From Streptomyces sp. R302 (GTDB lineage Bacteria > Actinomycetota > Actinomycetes > Streptomycetales > Streptomycetaceae), in the NCBI RefSeq assembly GCF_012927245.1, contig NZ_JABBGE010000004.1:612283-676282 (forward strand): DNA of 64,000 nucleotides. The letters run 5' to 3'. The notes under the pieces were generated by a model, which did not search any database, was not told the origin of the DNA, and saw only the letters and a list, made by a program, of their open reading frames with translations. Within the stretch, counting starts at the first letter, position 1. Each line of letters opens with the position of its first letter. Shown in pieces: positions 19,029-28,083 of the stretch. Position numbers and translations under genes: made by a program.

Positions 19029-19458
19029 ATGCAACGGCGTCCGCTGCCGCACGACTTCCACCCGCCGGTGCCCGACCTGGCGGTGAGCAGCACGGACCTG
19101 ACCGATGGTGGGACGCTCCCGGACACCCATGTGTACGCAGTCACGTGCTATGCCTCGGACGAACCGGCCGGCAACGGGTTCTGGCACTGGACGGTCTTCG
19201 ACATCCCGGCGGACGTCGTCGAGCTGCCGGCGGGGCAGGAAACGGGGACCTCGAAGGATGGCCTGCTGGTGCCGTGCAGGTACGGAACGACTACGGCAGC
19301 AGGGACTTCGGCGGGGCCCTCCGGAAGGGGACGGCCCGCACCGGTACGTGTTCACGGTGTACGCCGCCGACCGGGAGAAGCAGGGCCCGGACGGGGACGC
19401 GACGCCGGCCCTGGTGGGGTTCCACCTGCGGTTCCGCGCAATCGCCCGCGGCCGGCCG
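19029..19458 (+). pseudogene. PEBP / YbhB-YbcL (Raf-kinase-inhibitor-like) protein, decayed
   Basis: Homology to the phosphatidylethanolamine-binding protein family is spread over three frames: LPHDFHPPVPDLAVSSTDLTDG plus GFWHWTVFDIPADVVELPAG, then RNDYGSRDFGG, then GPHRYVFTVYAADREKQG and PALVGFHLRF. At least two frameshifts are present. The central block that normally carries the GGEDVSPxLxW ligand-binding motif is also missing. The gene is clearly dead. The original product was probably about 160-180 residues and cytosolic. Confidence 0.75.
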
Positions 19459-19616
19459 GTAGCCCGCTGCGAGGAGCAGGGCACCGGGGCGCAGCCGTAC
19501 CCGGCAGCCCGGTTCCGCCCTCTCTCCCGGCCCGTCGCGCCGAGACTCGTCCGATCTCCGCGCGTTCTTGCACGATCCTGCTCCCATCGGGGAATCCTGC
19601 CGGGTCTCCCGGCGAG

Positions 19617-20505
19617 ATGGGAGGCACGTCCCTCGACGAGCTCCGCGGCCTGCTGGGCCGCCACGCGCGGCCCGATCCGAACAAGGCCATCGACGGTGTC
19701 CGGATCCGCCGGGCCGGACCGGGCGCTGAGCCGGAGTACGCGATGCCCGGCGCGATACTCGCGGTCATCGCCCGCGGGGCCAAGCGGCTCGCGCTCGGAG
19801 GCAGAGTGTACGAGTACGGCGTCGGCCAGCACCTGGTCGCCTCGGCCGACCTTGGTCGGACGCGTCGCCCAGGGACCCGAACTCGGTTTCGGCATGAGGC
19901 TGGAGCCCGCCGTCATCGCGGAGCCGATGCTGCAGGCGGGGCCGGGTGACCTGTCGCCTTCGACCCGGTCGGCCCGGCCCGGGATCACGGTCAGCGACGC
20001 ACCGGCAGAGTTGATCGGCGCGATGCTGCGCCTGCTGGACCGGCCGCGCGACCGCCGCGTGCTGGTTCCCTTGGCCAAGCGGGAGACCCTGTGGCGGTTG
20101 ATGACGGGAGAGCGGGGCGAAGCCGACCGGCAACTCGGCCTGGCGGACGGCGGTCTGACCCACATCGCTCGAGCCGTGGGCTGGATCCGTGACAGCTACG
20201 CCGAGGCCTTCCGCGTCGAAGACCTGGCCCGGTCCTCCGGGATGAGCGTTGCCGCGTTCCACCGGAACTTCCAGTCGGTCACGGCGATGAGTCCGATCCG
20301 GTTCCAGAAGCGGATCCGTTTGCAGGCGGCACGGCTGCTGCTCGCCTGTCGCCCGCACGACGTGACCGGCGTCGCTTCCCGAGTGGGATACGACAACCCC
20401 TCGCAGTTCAGCCGCGCGTACAAGCGGCAGTTCGGCGCGCCGCCGCGCGCAGACGTGGCACGCACGCGGCCCCGCACCGTTCACGCTGCGGCTGCGACGG
20501 CCTGA
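19617..20505 (+). pseudogene. AraC-family regulator with one frameshift
   Basis: The N-terminal AraC_N cupin part (MPGAILAVIARGAKRLALGG, RVYEYGVGQHLVASADL) is in one frame. The continuation (ELGFGMRLEPAVIAEPMLQ) and the two helix-turn-helix motifs (RVEDLARSSGMSVAAFHRNF and VGYDNPSQFSRAYKRQFG) are in the next. A single-base change near 19850 separates them; otherwise the gene is near full length (about 295 codons) and the DNA-binding half is perfectly preserved. It may be a recent lesion or a sequence error. The adjacent PEBP remnant may have been its target gene. Confidence 0.75.
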
Positions 20506-20606
20506 CCGCGGCGGTGCGATGCGGGTTACGTCGGTGGTCCGGCCCCAGCCGCTGTGCGAGTGGATCAAGGGCTGCGAGGATCTCGCGGGGGCCGTGCGGT
20601 GTGGGG

Positions 20607-21557
20607 TCAGGGCTTGGGGACGGTGTCGACGTAGTCGGTGCCGGAGCTGCGGAAGCCGTCCACCGCCTTCTGGACGTCCGCCTGAGAGACGGTCTCGTCG
20701 GCCTTGTGGTAAACCCAGTCGACCTTCATGTCCCAGGTGCGCGGGCCGCCGGTGAAGGGGAGGTCGATGAACCAGTTGCTGAAGTGGATGTCCATCTGAT
20801 CGCGCGGGACGTACTTGCCGGAGCTGGTGAACACCTTCTTGCCGTCCAGGGAGTAGGTGACCTTTCCGTCCATGGCGGTGATCATCAGGGTGTGCCAGCC
20901 CTCGAGGTGCTGCTTGAGGGTGTCGTGGACCCGGTCCGGAGGGTCGGCCTTGTACCAGCTGACGGTGTCGAGCCGCGGACCCACCGAACCCCAACCGCCG
21001 TTCGGCAGGTACTCGAAGTCGAGTTCGCTGTAGTTCTCCGAGGAGCCCGAGGAGGAGATCGGGAAGAAGGTCTGGACGACGTGGTCGCCGTCGCGTCCGC
21101 TCGTGGGCTCGTCGCTGAAGTGGACCCGGGCGGCGAAGGTTCCCGTGAAGAAGTTCCGGCTCGTGGTCTGGACCTCGACCTGCGTGGTGCCCTGCGCGGT
21201 GCCGTCGGTGGAGGAGCGCAGCCGGAGGACCTTGCCCCCCTCGGCCGTCGGATCGGCGGGGAAGGCGGCGCCTTCGGTGCTCCAGGTGCCCTTGATCCCC
21301 GGGCCGCCCCCGCTGGTGCGGATCTCCCAGCCGTTCGCGGCGAAGGAAGGGTCGTCGGCGCCGGTGTAGTCGAAATCGTCGAACAGGGTGCCCGGCGGTC
21401 CGGTGGGCGTCGGCGAAACCTCCCGCGCGGGCCCGGCGGCGTCGGTGCCCCCGTCGGCCGCGGGGGCGGTGGAACAGGCGGCGAGCGCGCATATCAGGGC
21501 GGGCAACGTGAGCGCCGTCCACGCACGGCGACGAGGGATGCGGCGGGGCTGGCTCAC
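20607..21557 (-). CDS. GH16-family glycoside hydrolase lipoprotein
   Basis: A 316-residue exported lipoprotein: an Arg-rich n-region, a hydrophobic core and lipobox LAAC at about residues 25-28, then a Thr/Pro/Ala linker. The catalytic domain has the concanavalin-like fold with the GH16 active-site signature SELDFEYLP (E-L-D-F-E), plus GWHTLMITAMDGKVTYSLDG and a closing VDWVYH strand. GH16 enzymes cut beta-glucans, galactans or related polymers by a retaining mechanism. The substrate cannot be read from sequence. It is transcribed away from the polysaccharide-synthesis genes that start at 21851, so a role in trimming that polymer is conceivable. Confidence 0.8.
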   Translation of the reverse strand: MSQPRRIPRRRAWTALTLPALICALAACSTAPAADGGTDAAGPAREVSPTPTGPPGTLFDDFDYTGADDPSFAANGWEIRTSGGGPGIKGTWSTEGAAFPADPTAEGGKVLRLRSSTDGTAQGTTQVEVQTTSRNFFTGTFAARVHFSDEPTSGRDGDHVVQTFFPISSSGSSENYSELDFEYLPNGGWGSVGPRLDTVSWYKADPPDRVHDTLKQHLEGWHTLMITAMDGKVTYSLDGKKVFTSSGKYVPRDQMDIHFSNWFIDLPFTGGPRTWDMKVDWVYHKADETVSQADVQKAVDGFRSSGTDYVDTVPKP

Positions 21558-21850
21558 ACAAGCTCCTTGGGGCGTAGCGGCGATGGCTGGTCACGCCCCT
21601 TGTGCGGGCGTCACATGCTGATCACATGAAGTGAGGCGTCATCCTAGCGAAGGGATTCGGCCATCCCGCCGCGTGCGCCGATCCGATCGCCTGTGGACTG
21701 GGGTGCACCCGTCAAACATACCGATCCGGTAACGGCATTCGATCAGGGCATGTCAAAGTCGGATATGTCATAACAGCTGCTCAGATTCGTTCGTTACTGT
21801 CCGCTCTACACTTCGCCCGTTCATATCCCTGCACAAAAAGGCCACATTAG

Positions 21851-22144
21851 ATGCGCCAAGTCTCCACGCGCTTTGAGCGTGAACCGGCATACCCGGCGCA
21901 GTCCGGCGTGTCTGAATCCAGCCTGCCGGAACCTGCTCCGGCGCCGGTCTTCGTCGACCAGTCGGGTCTGCGCGGCCGTCTGTTCCGGCGCTTCGGCTGG
22001 CCGGTCTCCGCGGTCGGCGCGATCCTGGCGGCAGCCATGGGCAGCAGCCTGATCGGTACGCAGTCCCAGGCCCCGGCGATGGACATCCCGCCCAAGTCCC
22101 CGTACCTGCCCACCGGGGGACCCCTGCCTCCCTTCTGGCCCTAG
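21851..22144 (+). CDS. Small single-TM protein ahead of the polysaccharide genes
   Basis: A 97-residue protein: a polar N-terminal half (residues 1-50, Pro/Glu/Ser-rich), one hydrophobic segment around residues 52-72 (WPVSAVGAILAAAMGSSLIG) and a short Pro-rich tail ending LPPFWP. No family is recognised. It is followed 157 bases later by the deacetylase-glycosyltransferase on the same strand, so it may be a small partner of that membrane synthase. The 290 bases upstream are AT-richer than average and probably contain the promoter. Confidence 0.55.
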   Translation: MRQVSTRFEREPAYPAQSGVSESSLPEPAPAPVFVDQSGLRGRLFRRFGWPVSAVGAILAAAMGSSLIGTQSQAPAMDIPPKSPYLPTGGPLPPFWP

Positions 22145-22301
22145 CGGGCGCGGTCCGCGCCGCCCCACCCGAAGCCTTCGGCCGTGATGCCGAACGCAGT
22201 CGCCCTTCCTGGCATACCGCGACCGCCGTGTCGCCCGCAGCGGCGCTGCGGGCCGGTCGAGCGTGCCTGATCGTCCGCACCAACCCTCCCCAGGAGTGCT
22301 C

Positions 22302-24452
22302 TTGTCACGCCACCAGCGTCGGCGGCAGTCCCTGCTGAGACCGCGCCGACTGGCCGCGCCGCCGCTGCGCTTCGTCATGCCGCTGTCACTGTTGGCCTGC
22401 CTGCTCGCGCTCCTCGTCCTCCGTGGCCTCGCCACCAACGAGGCGTTCCACGACACCCGGATCGCGGTCTCGGTCGACAAGACGACCGTGCCGGAGACCC
22501 TGCTCAAGGGCGGCCCGATCATCGACGCGCGCGGCGACAAGAACGACCACCCGGTGAGCTATCGGGTCCCCGACCGCACCGTGGTCCTGAGCTTCGACGA
22601 CGGCCCCTCACCGGAGTGGACCCCGAAGATTCTGGACGTGCTCGAGGCCCACGACGTCCACGCGGTCTTCTTCGTGACCGGCGCGATGACCACGCGCCAC
22701 CCGGAGCTGATCCGGCAGATCGTCGCGGGCGGCCACGAGATCGGCGTACACACCTTCACCCACCCCGATCTGGTGTACCAGTCCGAAGCCCGGATCAGCT
22801 GGGAGCTGGCGCAGACACAGCTCGCGCTGGCCGGCGTCGCGGGCATCCACAGCGCGCTGTTCCGCCCGCCGTACTCCTCCGACGCCTCGGCGCTCGACGA
22901 CTGGAACTACCCGGTGATCAAGTACGTGGGGTCCCGCGGCTACCTCACGGCGTTCATCGACCGCGACACCGACGACTGGAAGCTTCCCGGCGTCGACGCG
23001 ATCGTCGAGGCGGCAATGCCGCGCAAGCCCGGCGCGGGCGAGCTGGTCCTGCTGCACGACGCGGGTGGCGACCGCACCGAGACCCTCGCCGCGCTCGAGC
23101 AGATCATCCCCAAGCTGAAGGGCGAGGGCTACCGTTTCGCCACCGTCTCCGAGGCGCTCGACGCCACCAGCGCCAACGTGCCGGTGCACGGCTACCAGCT
23201 GTGGGCGGGCAAGGGGTTCATCTGGGCCAGTCAGGCCGCCGTGCTCACCCTGCCGGTTCTCGTCGTGCTGCTGGCCGTGGTCGGCTTCCTCAACTTCGGC
23301 CGGTTCGCGCTGATGCTCGTCCTCGCACCGCTCCACGCCCGGCGCTCCCGGCGGCGGGACGCGTGGGGACCACCCGTCACCGAGCCGGTCACCGTCCTCG
23401 TCCCGGCCTACAACGAACGCGAGTGCATCGCGAACACCCTCAACTCGCTGACCGCCAGTGACCATCCGATCGAGGTCATCGTCATCGACGACGGCTCCAC
23501 GGACGGCACGGCGGACATCGTCGAGGCGATGGCCCTGCCGTTCGTCCGGCTGATCCGCCAGGCCAACGCCGGCAAGTCCAGCGCGCTCAACACCGGTGTC
23601 GCGGCCGCGTCGCACGACATCATCGTGATGATGGACGGCGACACCGTCTTCGAGCCGTCCACCGTGCGCGAGCTGGTCCAGCCCTTCGGCGACGAGACGA
23701 TCGGCGCGGTCGCGGGCAATGCCAAGGTCGGCAACCGCGACAGCCTGATCGGCGCCTGGCAGCACATCGAGTACGTCCTCGGCCACAACCTGGACCGCCG
23801 GATGTACGACATGCTCAACGTCATCCCGACCATCCCCGGCGCGGTCGGCGCCTTCCGCAAGGAGGCCCTGTGGCGGGTCGGCGGGATGAGCGACGACACC
23901 CTTGCCGAGGACACCGACATCACCATGGCGGTGCTCTGCGACGGCTGGCGGATCGTCTACGCCGAGCGCGCCCGCGCCTGGACCGAGGCCCCCGCCAGCC
24001 TCCAGCAGCTCTGGTCCCAGCGGTACCGCTGGAGCTACGGCAGCATGCAGGCGATGTGGAAGCACCGCCGCGCCGTGACCTCCCGCGGCCCGGCCGGACG
24101 CTTCGGCCGGCTCGGGCTGCCGCTCGTCGTGATGTTCGGCGTGGTCGCCCCGCTGCTCGCGCCGCTGGTCGACATGTTCCTGCTGTACGGAGTGCTGTTC
24201 GGGGACGCCCCGATCACCCTCGCCAGCTGGGGCGGCTTCATCCTGCTCCAGGCCGTGCTGTCGTGGTACGCCTTCCGGCTCGACGGTGAGAAGCCCCTGC
24301 ATCTGATCAGCCTGCCGATCCAGCAGCTGGTCTATCGGCAGCTGATGTACATCGTCCTGCTGCAGTCCACGATCACGGCGCTGACCGGTGGTCGACTGCG
24401 CTGGCAGAAGCTTCGGCGCACCGGCGAGGTCGCCGTACCGGTGGAGGCCTGA
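22302..24452 (+). CDS. Fused polysaccharide deacetylase - GT2 glycosyltransferase (MatB-like)
   Basis: A 716-residue membrane protein starting at TTG with AGGAG 5 bases upstream. After an N-terminal TM segment comes a NodB/CE4 deacetylase: SFDDGPSPEW, HTFTHPDL, RPPYS and ELVLLHDAGGD. A central TM (about residues 315-345) leads to a GT2 domain with IDDGSTDGT, MMDGDT (DxD), LAEDTDIT and SQRYRW (QxxRW), then three or four TM helices. This is the architecture of synthases making partly de-N-acetylated poly-N-acetylglucosamine; the Streptomyces MatB protein involved in pellet formation has it. Polymer identity is inferred. The next gene starts 2 bases on. Confidence 0.87.
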   Translation: MSRHQRRRQSLLRPRRLAAPPLRFVMPLSLLACLLALLVLRGLATNEAFHDTRIAVSVDKTTVPETLLKGGPIIDARGDKNDHPVSYRVPDRTVVLSFDDGPSPEWTPKILDVLEAHDVHAVFFVTGAMTTRHPELIRQIVAGGHEIGVHTFTHPDLVYQSEARISWELAQTQLALAGVAGIHSALFRPPYSSDASALDDWNYPVIKYVGSRGYLTAFIDRDTDDWKLPGVDAIVEAAMPRKPGAGELVLLHDAGGDRTETLAALEQIIPKLKGEGYRFATVSEALDATSANVPVHGYQLWAGKGFIWASQAAVLTLPVLVVLLAVVGFLNFGRFALMLVLAPLHARRSRRRDAWGPPVTEPVTVLVPAYNERECIANTLNSLTASDHPIEVIVIDDGSTDGTADIVEAMALPFVRLIRQANAGKSSALNTGVAAASHDIIVMMDGDTVFEPSTVRELVQPFGDETIGAVAGNAKVGNRDSLIGAWQHIEYVLGHNLDRRMYDMLNVIPTIPGAVGAFRKEALWRVGGMSDDTLAEDTDITMAVLCDGWRIVYAERARAWTEAPASLQQLWSQRYRWSYGSMQAMWKHRRAVTSRGPAGRFGRLGLPLVVMFGVVAPLLAPLVDMFLLYGVLFGDAPITLASWGGFILLQAVLSWYAFRLDGEKPLHLISLPIQQLVYRQLMYIVLLQSTITALTGGRLRWQKLRRTGEVAVPVEA

Positions 24453-24454
24453 CC

Positions 24455-25720
24455 ATGACCGCGTCCTTCGAGTCCGTGAGCGCCCAGGACACCCTCCGGC
24501 TGCGCGTCCCCGCCGTCCTGAGGCAGGAACCGGTGGGGAAACCGGAGCATGAGCCCACGGCACCGTCCGGGGCCAAGGGCGGCCGGGACCGCTACTTCGA
24601 CCTGCTGCGCGCCGTGGCGCTGGTCCGCGTGGTGTTCTACCACAACTTCGGGTGGTTCTGGCTGCCCGTCGTCTTCCCGTCGATGGGCGTGATGTTCGCG
24701 CTGGCCGGGTCGCTGATGGCCCGTTCGCTCAGCCGGCCCGCCCTCGGCGTCATCCGGGGCCGCCTGCGCCGACTGCTGCCGGCGATGTGGCTGTTCGCCG
24801 TGATCGTGGTCACCGCCCAGATCCTCGACGGCGGAGGGCCCGACTCCGAGGGGCACCCCAACTGGTGGTGGGGCAAGCTGCTGTTCTGGATCCTGCCGCT
24901 GAGCACTCCGCCGTACGCCGAGGCGCTGAACGGTTTCGACCATCTCGTGGGGCAGAGCTGGGCGGTGCAGGTCATCGTCCCGCTCTGGTACCTCCGCGCG
25001 TATCTGTGGTTCGTCCTGCTGTCACCGCTGATGCTGTGGGCGCTGCGGCGGATGCCGGTGGTGACGCTGTTCATGCCGCTCACGCTGTCGATCGTCATGA
25101 ACACGTTCTTCATCGACCAGGAGTTCCTCTACGGCCGGGTCTGGGAGAACACCAGCGACTTCGCCACCTTCGGCTCCTGCTGGATCCTCGGCATGGCCCA
25201 CCGGGAGGGCCTGCTCAAGAAGATCCCGCAGTACGTCGTGCCGTCCGTCGCGCCACTGATCATGGTGGCCGGCTGGTGGTACCTCCAGACCCGGCCGGTC
25301 GACCCGACCGTGCACACCGACATCGAGAGCTGGCCGGTCGCCCAGGCCCTGTGGTCCTTCGGTTTCGTCGCGCTCCTGCTCCACGTCAGTCCTTCCTGGG
25401 AGCGGTGGCCCCGGCCGCTGGAACGCTGGAACGGCCTGATCAGTCTGCTCAACGCACGCGCCGTCAGCGTCTACCTCTGGCACCAGATCGCGTTGGTGGC
25501 CGCCATTCCCCTGATCGACCCCCTCTGGTCCGTCGGCTTCTTCTACGAGCACTTCCGGTGGCTGCTGGCCAGCCAGTGGTTCCCGATGATGGTGGCGATC
25601 CCGCTGATCGGGCTGCTGGTGCTGGTCTTCGGCTGGGTCGAGGACCTGGCCGCGAAGCGCCCGCCGCGGCTCTTCCCGTACCCGCGCCGGGTGGGGGGCC
25701 GGCGCCGGGCCGTCGCCTAG
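24455..25720 (+). CDS. Acyltransferase-3 family membrane protein
   Basis: A 421-residue protein starting 2 bases after the synthase. The N-terminal 45 residues are hydrophilic; then DRYFDLLRAVALVRVVFYHN, the conserved acyltransferase-3 opening with its His, begins about ten TM helices. A second catalytic-type region, VSVYLWHQIALV, lies near residue 340. The family O-acylates extracytoplasmic sugars. Being translationally coupled to a CE4-GT2 synthase, it probably modifies or assists export of the same polymer. Confidence 0.85.
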   Translation: MTASFESVSAQDTLRLRVPAVLRQEPVGKPEHEPTAPSGAKGGRDRYFDLLRAVALVRVVFYHNFGWFWLPVVFPSMGVMFALAGSLMARSLSRPALGVIRGRLRRLLPAMWLFAVIVVTAQILDGGGPDSEGHPNWWWGKLLFWILPLSTPPYAEALNGFDHLVGQSWAVQVIVPLWYLRAYLWFVLLSPLMLWALRRMPVVTLFMPLTLSIVMNTFFIDQEFLYGRVWENTSDFATFGSCWILGMAHREGLLKKIPQYVVPSVAPLIMVAGWWYLQTRPVDPTVHTDIESWPVAQALWSFGFVALLLHVSPSWERWPRPLERWNGLISLLNARAVSVYLWHQIALVAAIPLIDPLWSVGFFYEHFRWLLASQWFPMMVAIPLIGLLVLVFGWVEDLAAKRPPRLFPYPRRVGGRRRAVA

Positions 25721-25724
25721 AAGG

Positions 25725-26673
25725 CGACGATTCCACCCGAGGCGGCCACGACGGCGATTGCGGTGTGACGGCGATGGTGATGAGCGCGCGCTCGCCCCGC
25801 GAGGGCGCGGGAAGATCCCAGGCGGGGTCCTCCATGCTGGGGGGATTCCACGCGGTGGTGAGGCGGTCGCTGATCCGCGTCGGTTCAACTTCGGCGGCTG
25901 CTCCGAGGGCCCGGGTCGCCTGACCGGCCAGGAGCCGCGTGCATTCTTCTGCTGCCGCTCCGGCGCCGATTCGCTCGGCGGGATTCTTCGCGAGCTCCTT
26001 CGTCAGGGGCTCGCGCAGTTCGTCGGGGAGGCCGTCGAGATCGGGTTCTTCGGACATGACGCGGTAGGCGACCCCGTCGGGAGCTCCGGTCCCGACGGGC
26101 AGACGCGCCGTGGCGTCGTAGGCGACGAGCGTGCCCCAGGCGAACATGGAGCCCTCGGGTCCGGCGGTACCTGTGCGGTAGTGCTCGGGGCTGATCCAAC
26201 CGGGGTACCGGTCATGGCACCGGTCCGGGTTGCGGAGGTGCCGTCGGCGGCATGAGCGATACCGAAGTCCGGGACTCGGGGGCCAGCCGGGGCGAGGATG
26301 ACGTTCTGCGGGTTCGTATCCCGGTGGACGACTCCGGCGGCGTGGATCGCGGCGAGATGCCGGTCGAGGGTGAGCCCGGGCGCCTAGGCGGTGGCCAGCC
26401 AGGGGTTCTCGGCATCCGGGTCTGCTGCGAGGAGGGGGATGAGGCAGGGCCCGTGTACGCGGGAGGAAAGCTGGACCTCTCGGCGAAAGCGGGCCCGGAA
26501 TTCATCGTTCTCGGCCTGTGCGGGGTGGATCACCTTCACGGCGACACGGAGGCCGGCCGGACGGTGCCCATACCGCCCGATCCGAGACGGCCGATGATCC
26601 GGTAGGGACCGACCCGCTTCGGGGCACCGGAGCGAGCAGGCTGTACCCGCCCGTCTACGCGAGCGATGCTCAC
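25725..26673 (-). pseudogene. Ser/Thr protein kinase (PknB type), multiply disrupted
   Basis: Reading from a GTG at 26673: KRVGPYRIIGRLGSGGMGTV, a frameshift near 26560, GLRVAVKVIHPAQAENDEFR, then an in-frame TAG at 26384-26386 where Tyr would be expected (LATA-stop-APGLTL). A deletion before HAAGVVHRDTNPQN follows; Asn replaces the catalytic-loop Lys. DFGIAHAADGT, a further frameshift after MTGTP, PEHYRTGTAG and FAWGTLVAYDATARLP come next, then a tail that stops before any TM helix. At least two frameshifts, one nonsense codon and one deletion make this a dead gene. Family and orientation are clear. Confidence 0.8.
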
Positions 26674-26858
26674 AGGGTGTTCGTTCCTCTTCTGCGATGG
26701 AGCGCCATGAGGCTGACATACACCCATGAGTGGAGTTCCCAGCCCAGAAACGGGATGGAATCGGGAGACCGCCCGCCTTGGCAGGCGGAGCTGTTCGCTG
26801 CTTCGTTGTCGCTCGGAAGGACCGCGGAGCCGTATGAGGCTGAGCCCGGACGGGAGTT

Positions 26859-26930
26859 GGGGACCACTTGGGGACCACTCGGGGACCAACCCCCCTTGAC
26901 CGTCAGCGGACGGCGACGATCGGGTGCGTC
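26859..26930. repeat. GGGGACC-type dispersed repeat, copy C
   Basis: Three GGGGACCA units at 11-bp spacing (26859, 26870, 26881), followed by CCCCCTTGACCGTCAGCGGA, which matches the TTGACCGGTCAGCGG part of copies A and B with small changes. It marks the right end of the region of decayed genes; the rest of 26674-27062 holds nothing else that I recognise. Confidence 0.7.
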
Positions 26931-27062
26931 AGGTGGGTGCAAGGGGGCGCGGGTTCCCTGATTCCTTGGCCCGGGCTTCTTCCTGCCTGTGTTCCGGCGG
27001 CGCGGAGCTCCTGTCGGATCCGTGCCACGCCTGCTCACCTGTGGGAGTGGCGGGCTGAGCCG

Positions 27063-28013
27063 TCAGGCTTCGCCGAAGGTGCGCCGGTAGGCGCCGGGTG
27101 TGGTGCCGAGATGCGCGCGGAAGTGGCGACGCAGGTTGACCGCCGAGGCGAGCCCGACCCGGGTGGCGATGGCTTCCACCGGAAGGTCGGTCTGTTCCAG
27201 CAGCATCCGCGCCGAGTCCAGGCGCTGGGCGAGCAGCCACTGTCCCGGGCTGGTGCCGAGCTGCTCGGTGAACCGCCGGGCGAGGGTGCGGCTGGACAGT
27301 CCGGCGCGTTCGGCGAGGTGGTCGAGGGTCAGCCGGGCGTCGAGGTGGGAAGAGGCCCACTCCAGCAGCGGCGCCAGCGACTCGTCCGCCCTGGCGGGTG
27401 CGGGCAGTGCGGCGTACTGGAGTTGACTGCCTTCCCGGTGCGGCGGCAGGACCATGCGCCGCGCGATCTGCGCCGCGTACGCCGCCCCGTGGTCGGACCG
27501 TACGAGGTGCAGGCACAGGTCGATGCCCGCGCCGGTCCCGGCGCTGGTCGCCACGTCGCCGTGGTCCACGAAGAGGACGTCCGGATCCACCTGTACCTGG
27601 GGAAAGGCGGCGGCGAACCGGGCGGCGCCGCGCCAGTGGGTGGTGGCGCGACGGCCGTCGAGCAGTCCGGCCTGCGCGAGGACGAACGCCCCCGTGCAGA
27701 TCGCGACGATCCTCGCCCCGCGCCGGTGGGCGCCTCGCAGCGCCTCGACGACGTCCGGCGACACGGGCGCGTCGGGCGGCTGCAGGCCGGGGACGACGAC
27801 GGTGTCCGCCTCCCGCAGGGCGGTGAGCCCCTCCTCGACGAGCATCGTGTAGCCGGCGCCGGTCGGCAGGAGACCAGGACGCTCGGCGCAGACCCGGAAG
27901 TCGTAGCGGGGCGGCGCGTCCGGCGGGGCGATGCCGAAGACCTCGTAGGCGCAGGCCAGCTCGAAGGGCGACTGCGGCGGAGTCAGCAGGGCCACGACAC
28001 GGTGAAGCGACAT
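27063..28013 (-). CDS. GlxA-type regulator (DJ-1/PfpI domain - AraC HTH)
   Basis: A 316-residue protein. Residues 1-165 are a DJ-1/PfpI-like glutamine-amidotransferase fold with the nucleophile-elbow sequence IVAICTGAFVLAQAG; the last 100 residues are two AraC helix-turn-helix motifs (TLDHLAERAGLSSRTLARRF and VEAIATRVGLASAVNLRRHF). In this family the first domain is a ligand sensor rather than an enzyme. It diverges from the alpha/beta hydrolase at 28084 with a 70-base gap, which suggests that hydrolase is its target. Confidence 0.88.
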   Translation of the reverse strand: MSLHRVVALLTPPQSPFELACAYEVFGIAPPDAPPRYDFRVCAERPGLLPTGAGYTMLVEEGLTALREADTVVVPGLQPPDAPVSPDVVEALRGAHRRGARIVAICTGAFVLAQAGLLDGRRATTHWRGAARFAAAFPQVQVDPDVLFVDHGDVATSAGTGAGIDLCLHLVRSDHGAAYAAQIARRMVLPPHREGSQLQYAALPAPARADESLAPLLEWASSHLDARLTLDHLAERAGLSSRTLARRFTEQLGTSPGQWLLAQRLDSARMLLEQTDLPVEAIATRVGLASAVNLRRHFRAHLGTTPGAYRRTFGEA

Positions 28014-28083
28014 GGCGAGAATGTACCCGAGGGTGTCGTTCCGGACTCTCGGCGGCGTGAGGGGCCCCGGTCAGAGTGGACCC

